Origin: an uncultured Lachnospiraceae bacterium
GTDB taxonomy: Bacteria; Bacillota; Clostridia; Lachnospirales; Lachnospiraceae
Assembly (NCBI GenBank): GCA_945485625.1
Contig: CALYSH010000097.1
Location: 1 to 6,242 of the forward strand
Length of the DNA stretch: 6,242 nucleotides
Reading direction: 5' to 3'
The notes under the pieces were generated by a model, which was not told the DNA's origin, did not search any database, and saw only the letters and a list, made by a program, of their open reading frames with translations. The position numbers and the translations under genes are program-made. Within the stretch, counting starts at the first letter, position 1. Each line of letters begins with the position of its first letter. Shown piece after piece: positions 1 to 5,322 of the stretch.

Positions 1-4
1 TTGC

Positions 5-48
5 AGAAAAAGTTTCAGGAAAAATAATTTTTTCTTGAAACTTTTTCT
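5..48. repeat. Long A/T-rich inverted repeat overlapping the ECF promoter
   Basis: Positions 5-17 (AGAAAAAGTTTCA) and 36-48 (TGAAACTTTTTCT) are perfect inverted copies. Pairing continues inward through 18-24 and 29-35 with one G-T wobble, giving a 20-bp stem around the loop TAAT. The right arm contains the -35 box (GAAACTT, 37-43) of the sigma promoter, and the left arm holds the same -35 sequence on the minus strand (10-16). It may be a weak terminator for a gene left of the window, an operator, or a pair of divergent -35 boxes. The stem is poor in G/C and is not followed by a clean T tract in the plus direction, so the terminator reading is only moderate. Confidence 0.7.
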
Positions 49-69
49 TATGTTGCATAATCTAATCTA
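37..69 (+). promoter_or_regulatory. ECF-type promoter of the sigma/anti-sigma operon
   Basis: GAAACTT at 37-43, a 17-nt spacer and TCTAA at 61-65 (within TCTAATCTA, 61-69) fit the ECF layout of an AAC-containing -35 box and a short -10 box. The same elements recur at the same distance at 1714 and 1738, upstream of the SGNH gene. Transcription would begin near 71-72, leaving a leader of about 25 nt before the TTG start at 97. Autoregulation by the sigma factor encoded directly downstream is inferred, because ECF factors usually control their own operon. Confidence 0.75.
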
Positions 70-81
70 CAGAAAGACTTG

Positions 82-87
82 AGGAGG
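82..87 (+). promoter_or_regulatory. Ribosome binding site that fixes the sigma factor start
   Basis: AGGAGG lies 9 nt before TTG 97. An upstream in-frame TTG at 79 would place this Shine-Dalgarno inside the coding region and would leave only a few nucleotides of leader after the predicted transcription start, so TTG 97 is the preferred start. Confidence 0.75.
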
Positions 88-96
88 TGTCCGGAT

Positions 97-642
97 TTGC
101 AGCGCTTGTTCGGAAAGAAAACCAGAAATAATCAGGATATCATTGAGCAGATTATTCTGCAAAATTACAATAAATATTATCGTCTGGCCTATAGCTATGT
201 GCATAATGAGGCTGACGCATCTGATATTGTCCAGAATAGTGCATACAAGGCTTTGAGGAGCTGCCAGACTCTGAATTGTCCGGAGTATGCGGAGAGCTGG
301 GTATATCGGATTGTTCTCAATGAATGCTTCAACTTCTTCAGACAGCCCCGGGCGGATTCCTATGAGGAGATGGAGGAAGGAGCAGGAGAGCAGGCATATA
401 CGGAGGACCAATATGAGGATATTGATCTGAAGCGGGCCATAGACGGTCTGGAGGAACAGGATAAAGCAGTCGTGATTCTCCGGTTCTTTGAGGATATGAA
501 GCTGGAGGAGATTGCTGAGATCCTGGATGAAAATCTCAATACCGTGAAGAGCAGGCTGTATCGCAGCATAAAGAAGCTTCGGACTGTTCTTGCGGATAAG
601 CAGGAGCAGGAGACAGAGCAAAATCGAAAGGTAGGCAGGTGA
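97..642 (+). CDS. ECF RNA polymerase sigma factor, SigV-like
   Basis: A 181-residue sigma-70 family protein of ECF size that directs RNA polymerase to a small set of promoters, here probably for cell-envelope stress. Region 2 spans about residues 21-82 (YNKYYRLAYSYVHNEADASDIVQ, then AESWVYRIVLNECFNFFR) and includes the DASDIVQ form of the conserved region 2.2 helix. After an acidic linker (about 83-109), region 4 at about 110-157 ends in a helix-turn-helix (LEEIAEILDENLNTVKSRLYR) that would read the -35 box. The TTG start at 97 is chosen because AGGAGG lies 9 nt upstream; an in-frame TTG at 79 would lack one. The anti-sigma gene begins 4 nt after the stop, so the two are co-transcribed and probably translationally coupled. 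Pairing with an RsiV-type partner suggests the SigV group of ECF factors, which is inferred from context. The name sigV is not assigned because orthology was not tested. Confidence 0.9.
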   Translation: MQRLFGKKTRNNQDIIEQIILQNYNKYYRLAYSYVHNEADASDIVQNSAYKALRSCQTLNCPEYAESWVYRIVLNECFNFFRQPRADSYEEMEEGAGEQAYTEDQYEDIDLKRAIDGLEEQDKAVVILRFFEDMKLEEIAEILDENLNTVKSRLYRSIKKLRTVLADKQEQETEQNRKVGR

Positions 643-646
643 CAGG

Positions 647-1579
647 ATGATTTGTGATTTTTCCCAGATGAAAAAACAGAACGAAATGCTGGAGCAGAAG
701 CTTCAGACCATGAAACAGGACTATATGAAGCTGCAGATGAAAACCGGAGACTTTCGCAGGCTTCTGGAAACAATGGAGGAGACAAAGAAGAAAAACAGAT
801 ATGCCCGCCTTCGGAAAAACATTGCGAAAATCACGGCCTCTGTTGCCGCGGTGGCTGCAGCTTTTGTGATTTTGCCGAATACCTCCGCTTCTGTTGCCCA
901 TGCCATGAATGAGCTTCCGCTGATCGGATCTCTTATCAAGGTTGTGACATTTCGTGATTATGATTATGAATCAGAACGGAATATTGCACATATAGAGGTG
1001 CCCAAGGTAACACAGTCAGACGTTACCGGAAATCCCCAGGTACAGGAAACCCTGGAACAGACCCTGAATGAAATCAATGTGGATATTCAGAGGATTACGG
1101 ACGAGATTATTGCACAGTTTGAGGCCTATCTTCATGATGAGCAGGGGTATCAGGATTACATCGTGAAAAGTGATGTTCTGGCTACTACCAAAGACTACTT
1201 TTCCATGAAGCTTATGTGCTATCAGGGCGCGGGCAGCGGATATCAGTGGAATTATTATTACACGGTGGACTTAAAGACCGGTGAACGGTTGAAGCTTAAG
1301 GATCTGTTTTTTGAGGGATCGGATTATCTGACCCCCATCAGTGAGAATATTAAGCAGCAGATGCAGGCGAATATGGATGCGGACGAGAACGTTCATTACT
1401 GGCTCCATGATGAAATCGAGGAACTGAACTTTAAAACCATTTATGAGGATACCTCCTTCTATGTGAACGAACGGGGTAACATCGTGATTGCCTTTGACGA
1501 GGGAGATGTGGCACCCATGTATATGGGGGCACTGGAGTTTGAAATTCCTTCCGAGGTGTTAAAATCCATTCGAAAATAA
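647..1579 (+). CDS. RsiV-like membrane anti-sigma factor, DUF3298 domain
   Basis: A 310-residue predicted single-pass membrane protein that should hold the preceding sigma factor inactive. A charged, probably coiled-coil cytoplasmic segment (about 1-59) is the expected sigma-binding part. A hydrophobic helix follows (about 60-78), then a DUF4163-like stretch (about 95-180) and a DUF3298-like region. The latter shows the typical DLKTG...LKLKDLF motif at 188-201 and a terminal FYVNERGNIVIAF...APMYMG stretch at 271-294. Just after the helix, SASVAHA followed by M87 forms an AxA signal peptidase site. In Bacillus subtilis RsiV, lysozyme binding exposes such a site to signal peptidase, after which RasP cuts within the membrane and frees SigV. 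ATG 647 is preceded by AGGTG at a spacing of 6 nt. Whether the ligand here is lysozyme cannot be told from sequence. The gene ends before a strong terminator. Confidence 0.85.
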   Translation: MICDFSQMKKQNEMLEQKLQTMKQDYMKLQMKTGDFRRLLETMEETKKKNRYARLRKNIAKITASVAAVAAAFVILPNTSASVAHAMNELPLIGSLIKVVTFRDYDYESERNIAHIEVPKVTQSDVTGNPQVQETLEQTLNEINVDIQRITDEIIAQFEAYLHDEQGYQDYIVKSDVLATTKDYFSMKLMCYQGAGSGYQWNYYYTVDLKTGERLKLKDLFFEGSDYLTPISENIKQQMQANMDADENVHYWLHDEIEELNFKTIYEDTSFYVNERGNIVIAFDEGDVAPMYMGALEFEIPSEVLKSIRK

Positions 1580-1631
1580 ATTTGTCCAAAGAATTCCTTT
1601 TGCCGCAAAAAAAGTGTTGCAGTGAATTGAC

Positions 1632-1692
1632 AGCACAATGAAAAAACGCTCATTTCGGTTTACCGGACCAGGGCGTTTTTTTGTGCTTTTTT
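1632..1692 (+). terminator. Intrinsic terminator of the sigma/anti-sigma operon
   Basis: AAAAAACGC at 1641-1649 pairs with GCGTTTTTT at 1673-1681, with a small inner hairpin CGGT/ACCG (1656-1659 and 1662-1665). An outer AGCAC/GTGCT pairing (1632-1636 and 1683-1687) extends the stem. T tracts follow at 1676-1682 and 1687-1692. It separates the anti-sigma gene from the SGNH gene and shows that the latter needs its own promoter. Confidence 0.85.
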
Positions 1693-1713
1693 GATTTATT
1701 TTGCATATTTTGC

Positions 1714-1746
1714 GAAACTATTTCACCGTCCCGGAAATCTAATCTA
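1714..1746 (+). promoter_or_regulatory. ECF-type promoter of the SGNH hydrolase gene
   Basis: GAAACTA (1714-1720), 17 nt, TCTAA (1738-1742, inside TCTAATCTA). Compared with the promoter at 37-69, GAAACT-w-TTTC matches in 10 of 11 positions and the 18 bases from 1736 to 1753 match in 17, while the spacer between is unrelated. A T-rich stretch (1676-1711) lies just upstream. The predicted transcription start is near 1748, about 25 nt before the start codon, mirroring the sigma operon. This is strong sequence evidence that the same sigma factor drives both units. Confidence 0.75.
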
Positions 1747-1772
1747 TAGAAAGCAAAAGAGAAGGAAGGGTG

Positions 1773-2708
1773 ATGGGGATGAGAAGGAAAAAGCGTTTTT
1801 CCGCAAAAATTTTTTCAGTCGGTGTCATACTGTGTATGTTTATTTTTGGGGGAGTATTTTTCAAAGAATACCTGGGAGACCCGGAGGAAAACTCTATTAT
1901 TCTGTATGCACAGGATATGGAAGGTGAGCCCTTTCTTCCCTCCGATATTGAGATATCGGAATCCGGAGAAGAGAGTCTGCCTGCAGAAGAAGCGGTAGAG
2001 GAAGGAATGACGTCAGAACTGCCCACAGAAGAATCGGAAGAGGAAGGAATGACGTCAGAAACGCCCACAGAAGAGCCGGCAATGGAAGAAGAGGAAACAA
2101 AGCCGGAGGACAGCATGAACCCCGAGGAATCGGAGTCGATAAAACAGGATTTCTTTGAAGACACATTGTTCATCGGGGATTCCAGGACGGTTGGCATCAT
2201 GCAGTATGGAGGTATCCGGGGTGCAACCTTTTATGCATCCTCCGGGATGTCCGTGTTTCTTCTGGAGAAGAAAACGGTCTATATTCCGGAGGAAGGGAGG
2301 ATGGTCCTTTCTGAAGTTTTGGAAAGAAAACAATATAAAAAAATATTTTTGATGCTGGGCATCAATGAATTGGGCTATCCATTTGAAAGTATAGAAAAGA
2401 AGTATGGGGAGGTTGTAGAACAACTCAAGGCAAGTCAGGGGGAGGCAGTCATTTACTTATGTGCAAATCTGCATGTGACAAAGGAGCAATCAGAAAAGGA
2501 CAGTATTTATAACAACGAGAACGTGAATCGTGTCAATCAGATGATTGCCGGGCTTGCGGACAATGAGAGGACATTTTATGTGGATGTAAATGGTTTGTTC
2601 GATGATGAGGAGGGAAATCTTTCCATGGAGTATGCCTGTGATGGCTTCCATGTATGGGGCAGATTTTATACGAACTGGGCTGACTGGCTTCAGGAAAATG
2701 CGGGCTAA
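1773..2708 (+). CDS. Membrane-anchored SGNH/GDSL-type hydrolase or acyltransferase
   Basis: 311 residues. A basic N-terminus and one hydrophobic helix (about 11-30) with no evident cleavage site predict an anchored protein facing outward. An acidic low-complexity stalk (about 50-128) holds a duplicated 14-residue unit. The SGNH domain follows: block I FIGDSRT with nucleophile Ser137, block II Gly158 (YASSGMSV), block III LGINELG with Asn198, and block V DGFH with Asp290 and His293. All four signature residues are present, so it should be catalytically competent. SGNH enzymes cleave or transfer acyl esters, and the C-terminal part of OatA, a peptidoglycan O-acetyltransferase, is one example. 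The substrate here is unknown; an envelope polymer fits the location. The ECF promoter upstream suggests induction by envelope stress. ATG 1773 has AGGA 6 nt upstream; ATG 1779 and GTG 1770 are alternatives. Confidence 0.85.
   Translation: MGMRRKKRFSAKIFSVGVILCMFIFGGVFFKEYLGDPEENSIILYAQDMEGEPFLPSDIEISESGEESLPAEEAVEEGMTSELPTEESEEEGMTSETPTEEPAMEEEETKPEDSMNPEESESIKQDFFEDTLFIGDSRTVGIMQYGGIRGATFYASSGMSVFLLEKKTVYIPEEGRMVLSEVLERKQYKKIFLMLGINELGYPFESIEKKYGEVVEQLKASQGEAVIYLCANLHVTKEQSEKDSIYNNENVNRVNQMIAGLADNERTFYVDVNGLFDDEEGNLSMEYACDGFHVWGRFYTNWADWLQENAG
1998..2081 (+). repeat. Tandem 42-bp duplication in the SGNH stalk
   Basis: Two adjacent 42-bp units (1998-2039 and 2040-2081) differ at five positions and encode EEGMTSELPTEESE and EEGMTSETPTEEPA. 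The first 21 bases of each unit are identical. The duplication is in frame and lengthens the acidic, Ser/Thr/Pro-containing stalk between membrane helix and catalytic domain. Copy number may vary between strains. Confidence 0.9.
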
Positions 2709-2858
2709 GAATCCGGAGATGAAGTCTTTGTACCCGCAGGTACCTGGCATAATGTGATCAACACAGGGAAGGACTGCTTAAAGGTATCCTCCGTATATGC
2801 ACCGCCGCATCATCCGAGGGGGACGGTACAACAGACGAAGGAAAAGAGGTATTCGTAA
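2709..2858 (+). pseudogene. Remnant of a cupin-domain protein (C-terminal part)
   Basis: Immediately after the SGNH stop (TAA 2706-2708) the same frame encodes 49 residues before TAA 2856. They begin ESGDEVFVPAGTWHNVINTG, which matches cupin motif 2, G-x5-P-x-G-x2-H-x3-N, exactly, including the metal-binding His. They continue with VYAPPHHPRGTVQQTKEK, a C-terminus typical of small mannose-6-phosphate isomerase-like cupins. There is no start codon or ribosome binding site for it, and cupin motif 1 is missing because the SGNH gene occupies that place. It is best read as the tail of a broken gene. Translation by read-through of TAA is possible in principle but has no support here. Confidence 0.75.
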
Positions 2859-2861
2859 TAG

Positions 2862-2879
2862 TTGTAACATGGATTACAA
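2862..2879. repeat. Short palindrome, possible operator
   Basis: TTGTAA and TTACAA are perfect inverted copies separated by 6 nt. A second pair, AGTTG (2860-2864) and CAACT (2883-2887), brackets them. The site ends about 30 nt before the -10 box at 2910, where a regulator could act on the YjbR-MGMT promoter. There is no T tract, so it is not a terminator. No known operator is recognised. Confidence 0.35.
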
Positions 2880-2906
2880 AAGCAACTGTTCTTTCTCCTG
2901 TCTTTG

Positions 2907-2915
2907 TGGTATAAT
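2907..2915 (+). promoter_or_regulatory. Probable sigma-A promoter (extended -10) of the YjbR-MGMT gene
   Basis: TATAAT at 2910-2915 is a perfect -10 box, preceded by TGG, which forms an extended -10 (TGn). The -35 region near 2886-2892 is poor (CTGTTC-like), as is allowed for extended -10 promoters. The leader to ATG 2982 would be about 60 nt. Confidence 0.6.
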
Positions 2916-2981
2916 GAAGGGAAGAGAAGCGGCAGAGACTGTTTGTTGCAGGATATACAAATAGCAGGAGGAACAGGGGGT

Positions 2982-3602
2982 ATGACAACTAGAGAGGAAG
3001 CATTGGAATATGGTTTGTCCTTTCCGTATACCTATCGGGAGGCTCCGTTTCATGACCCAAACTGGCAGCTGGTCCGGGTAGAAGGAAGCAAAAGGGCTTT
3101 CCTTTGGACTTATGAAAGAAATGGACATATGAATCTGAATGTAAAAGTGAAGCCGGAATGGAGGGATTTCTGGCGCCGGGCATATCCATCGGTAATCCCC
3201 GGATGGCATCAGAACAAGGAACACTGGAATACGATTATTCTGGATGGTTCCATACCGGATGAGGATGTAAAGCGAATGATTGCGGAAAGCTATGACCTGG
3301 TGACGGACAGTCCTTCCGGGCGAATCTATGAGGCAGTGCAGCAGATTCCCAGGGGAAGGGTGGCTACCTATGGACAGGTGGCTGAAATGGCCGGGGATAA
3401 GAAAATGGCAAGAGCGGTTGGAAACGCATTGCACAGGAATCCGAGACCGGGAGAGATTCCCTGCCACAGAGTAGTGAATTCCAAGGGAGAGCTGGCAGGC
3501 GAGTTTGCCTTCGGAGGAGCGGGAGTCCAGGCAGCACTGCTGTTGGAAGAGGGCGTCATTGCAGTGGATGGAAAGGTTGATTTGAAAAAATATGGGATGT
3601 AG
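2982..3602 (+). CDS. YjbR/MmcQ domain fused to MGMT-type alkyltransferase
   Basis: 206 residues in two domains. Residues 1-107 match the MmcQ/YjbR family, with the typical YPSVIPGWHQNKEHWNTIIL (68-87) and a closing SYDLV. Residues 111-206 match the DNA-binding domain of O6-alkylguanine-DNA alkyltransferases: RGRVATYGQVA (125-135) with Tyr130, Arg144 in the recognition helix, and the active-site motif PCHRVV with Cys161. Because the Cys is kept (alkyltransferase-like ATL proteins usually have Trp), the protein can probably accept an alkyl group from DNA in a single-turnover repair reaction. It lacks the N-terminal ribonuclease-H-like domain of Ada/Ogt, and the YjbR module takes its place. The YjbR role is unknown; its fold resembles DNA-binding proteins. 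ATG 2982 follows AGGAGG at a spacing of 10 nt; a longer reading frame upstream has no such site. A terminator follows. Confidence 0.88.
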   Translation: MTTREEALEYGLSFPYTYREAPFHDPNWQLVRVEGSKRAFLWTYERNGHMNLNVKVKPEWRDFWRRAYPSVIPGWHQNKEHWNTIILDGSIPDEDVKRMIAESYDLVTDSPSGRIYEAVQQIPRGRVATYGQVAEMAGDKKMARAVGNALHRNPRPGEIPCHRVVNSKGELAGEFAFGGAGVQAALLLEEGVIAVDGKVDLKKYGM

Positions 3603-3605
3603 GGG

Positions 3606-3644
3606 AAGGACCCGGTTGTCATTTATTTGACAAGGGTCCTTTTT
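3606..3644 (+). terminator. Intrinsic terminator after the YjbR-MGMT gene
   Basis: GGACCC (3608-3613) pairs with GGGTCC (3634-3639) and TTGTCA (3616-3621) with TGACAA (3628-3633). There is a 2-nt bulge (GG) and the loop TTTATT, followed by TTTTT at 3640-3644. The stem carries the -35 box of the next gene. Confidence 0.88.
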
Positions 3645-3656
3645 CTGTTGTAAAAT
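3627..3656 (+). promoter_or_regulatory. Sigma-A promoter of the GGDEF gene, inside the terminator
   Basis: TTGACA (3627-3632) is a perfect -35 box, followed after 18 nt by TAAAAT (3651-3656), one base from consensus. The -35 box lies in the loop and descending arm of the preceding terminator. Transcription would start near 3663, giving a leader of about 39 nt to ATG 3702. Confidence 0.65.
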
Positions 3657-3701
3657 GCTTGTAGGAAACAGACGCAATAAGGCCAAAAGGGCGGTGAAAA
3701 T

Positions 3702-5189
3702 ATGAAGGATAACGGAAAAAAGAAGGGTGGATATGAAATCCTCTGGTGGTTCGCGGATGCGGTTTTGATCGTGGTTGCTGCAGTTCTTGTATATTTGTAT
3801 GTGCCGTACAAATTCCTTGCTCTGGGTATGGTAGTCCTGGTAGGAGGAGTGTTTTTGTCCCGACAGGCAATCCGTTTTATTCGACAGAAAACGGAACAGG
3901 CAAATGCGGAAAGAGAGGAGCTGCTGGCCACTCTGATGAGTATGTCAGAGGTTTACTACAGTATGCATCTTCTGGATTTGAAGGAAAATACGATGGTGGA
4001 TTATTCCCTGAACCAGCAAAAGAAGCAGATGCCGGGGACGGGCAGGAATGCTTCGGATACCATGCGTTTTGTCATGCAGAACACCATGACGGATGAGTTC
4101 ATGGATTATGCGTTGGACTTTTCGGATTTGAATACATTGCCGGACCGTATGAAGGGTAAGAAGTCTGTATATACCGAATTACTGGCTAAAAATATGGGGT
4201 GGATTCGATTGAGCTTCACCACATTGGAAGCCGATGAAAATCAGAAGCCTGTCAAGGTGATCTGTACCACTCAGGTAATCGAGGAAGAGAAGCGCAGAGA
4301 ACAGACCCTGTTATATAAGAGCAACACGGATGAGTTAACCCGTTTCCGCAATAGAAGAGCCTATGAGGAGGATATTGTGGAATTACTGAAGAGACCGCTG
4401 GAAGATGATTTTGTTTATGTATCCATGAATGTGAACGGTTTGAAGCAGGTGACGGATACCCTGGGGCATATTGCGGGGGATGACCTGCTTCGGGGTGCTG
4501 CCCAGTGTATGAGACAGTGCTTTGGAAATGTTGGAAAGCTGTATCGAACCGGCGGGGATGATTTCGTGGCCATATTCCGGGCGGAAGAGGAGGAGCTTTC
4601 AAAGATAAAGGAAGAATTTGACCGGTGTGTACGTCAGTGGAAAGGGACTCTGGTAGAGTCTTTGTCCATTTCCCGGGGGTGTGTGACGAAGCGGGAGTAC
4701 CCGGATAAATCACTCAGTGAGATAACGGAGATAGCAGAGAAGCGAATGCAGCAGGAAAAGGCGGCATTCTATAAGGATAAGGGGCAGGATCGAAGAGGAC
4801 AGCATCTTGCAAACACCGCACTCTGTGCATTGTACACCAAAATCCTGAAGGTGAATCTGAATGATGATTCCTATCAGATTGTTGCGGTGAACGAAAAGGA
4901 AAAGACAGAGGAGTGGGGGTTTGCTTATACCTATTCCAAGTGGATTGAGGGCTTTGGAACCTCCGGGCAGGTTCATCCCGAGGATCTGGAGGTATTCTTA
5001 AAAAAGACGGATCGAATCTTTCTGTCCGATTATTTCCGCAAGGGACATTCCTACATACGTATTTTATACCGTAGAAAAATCGGGGAAGATTATAAGCAGG
5101 TAGAAATGAGTTTGATTCCTGCAGATGATTACTCAAGGGAGAATCAGACATTGTTCTTATATGTAAAAACCATTGAGCCGCCTATGTAG
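3702..5189 (+). CDS. Membrane GGDEF-domain protein with altered signature and C-terminal extension
   Basis: 495 residues. Two hydrophobic helices (about 15-33 and 36-53) precede a coiled region (55-75) and a PAS-like segment of weak similarity (about 78-200). The GGDEF domain runs from about 207 (TDELTRFRNRRAY) to 355. GGDEF domains join two GTP into cyclic di-GMP, but here key positions differ: the first metal-binding Asp of the DxDxFKxxND motif is Asn243, the Asn of its ND pair is Thr251, and GGDEF reads GGDDF (284-288). No RxxD inhibitory site precedes it. It may therefore be weak, altered or only nucleotide-binding. Residues 375-492 form a further PAS-like domain after the GGDEF domain, which usually ends such proteins. 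ATG 3702 has a modest GGGCGGTGA ribosome binding site. The gene is transcribed alone. Confidence 0.85.
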   Translation: MKDNGKKKGGYEILWWFADAVLIVVAAVLVYLYVPYKFLALGMVVLVGGVFLSRQAIRFIRQKTEQANAEREELLATLMSMSEVYYSMHLLDLKENTMVDYSLNQQKKQMPGTGRNASDTMRFVMQNTMTDEFMDYALDFSDLNTLPDRMKGKKSVYTELLAKNMGWIRLSFTTLEADENQKPVKVICTTQVIEEEKRREQTLLYKSNTDELTRFRNRRAYEEDIVELLKRPLEDDFVYVSMNVNGLKQVTDTLGHIAGDDLLRGAAQCMRQCFGNVGKLYRTGGDDFVAIFRAEEEELSKIKEEFDRCVRQWKGTLVESLSISRGCVTKREYPDKSLSEITEIAEKRMQQEKAAFYKDKGQDRRGQHLANTALCALYTKILKVNLNDDSYQIVAVNEKEKTEEWGFAYTYSKWIEGFGTSGQVHPEDLEVFLKKTDRIFLSDYFRKGHSYIRILYRRKIGEDYKQVEMSLIPADDYSRENQTLFLYVKTIEPPM

Positions 5190-5263
5190 GTAAATTACGT
5201 GCGTAGGGACGGGCAGAAGAACTTTTTCGGAATTGTATTTCGGAAGGGACGAAAGAATCAAAG

Positions 5264-5298
5264 AAGGGTGCGAATAGGAAAAATATTCGCACCCTTTT
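5264..5298. terminator. Bidirectional terminator between convergent genes
   Basis: AAGGGTGCGAATA (5264-5276) and TATTCGCACCCTT (5284-5296) form a perfect 13-bp stem with a 7-nt loop. On the plus strand it is followed by TTTTCTTTT; on the minus strand by TTCTTTGATTC. It lies between the plus-strand GGDEF gene and the minus-strand U32-like gene and can serve both. The remainder of 5190-5263 shows no gene. Confidence 0.88.
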
Positions 5299-5322
5299 CT
5301 TTTCATGAAGTTTTTTTCCTGC

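Noticed and set aside
35..61. Sigma-A promoter TTGAAA ... CATAAT upstream of the sigma gene
   Set aside because: The spacer is only 15 nt and the -10 is imperfect; the ECF elements are repeated at the same spacing at 1714 and explain the site better.
79..96. In-frame TTG at 79 as the start of the sigma factor
   Set aside because: It would lie only about 7 nt after the predicted transcription start and has no ribosome binding site; AGGAGG at 82-87 serves TTG 97.
1627..1632. TTGACA before the SGNH gene as a -35 box
   Set aside because: No -10 box lies at the right distance and the site falls at the edge of the terminator.
1739..2423. Minus-strand open frames opposite the SGNH gene
   Set aside because: They are Ser- or Leu-rich complements of the acidic repeat stalk and the catalytic region, with no sign of being real proteins.
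2874..3686. Long minus-strand open frame (270 codons) opposite the YjbR-MGMT gene
   Set aside because: It mirrors a confidently identified gene, has no family resemblance and is rich in residues typical of antisense frames (Ser, His, Pro, Ile).
5225..5245. Direct repeat TTTCGGAA (5225-5232 and 5238-5245) after the GGDEF gene
   Set aside because: Only 8 bp, not near a start or promoter; chance is sufficient.
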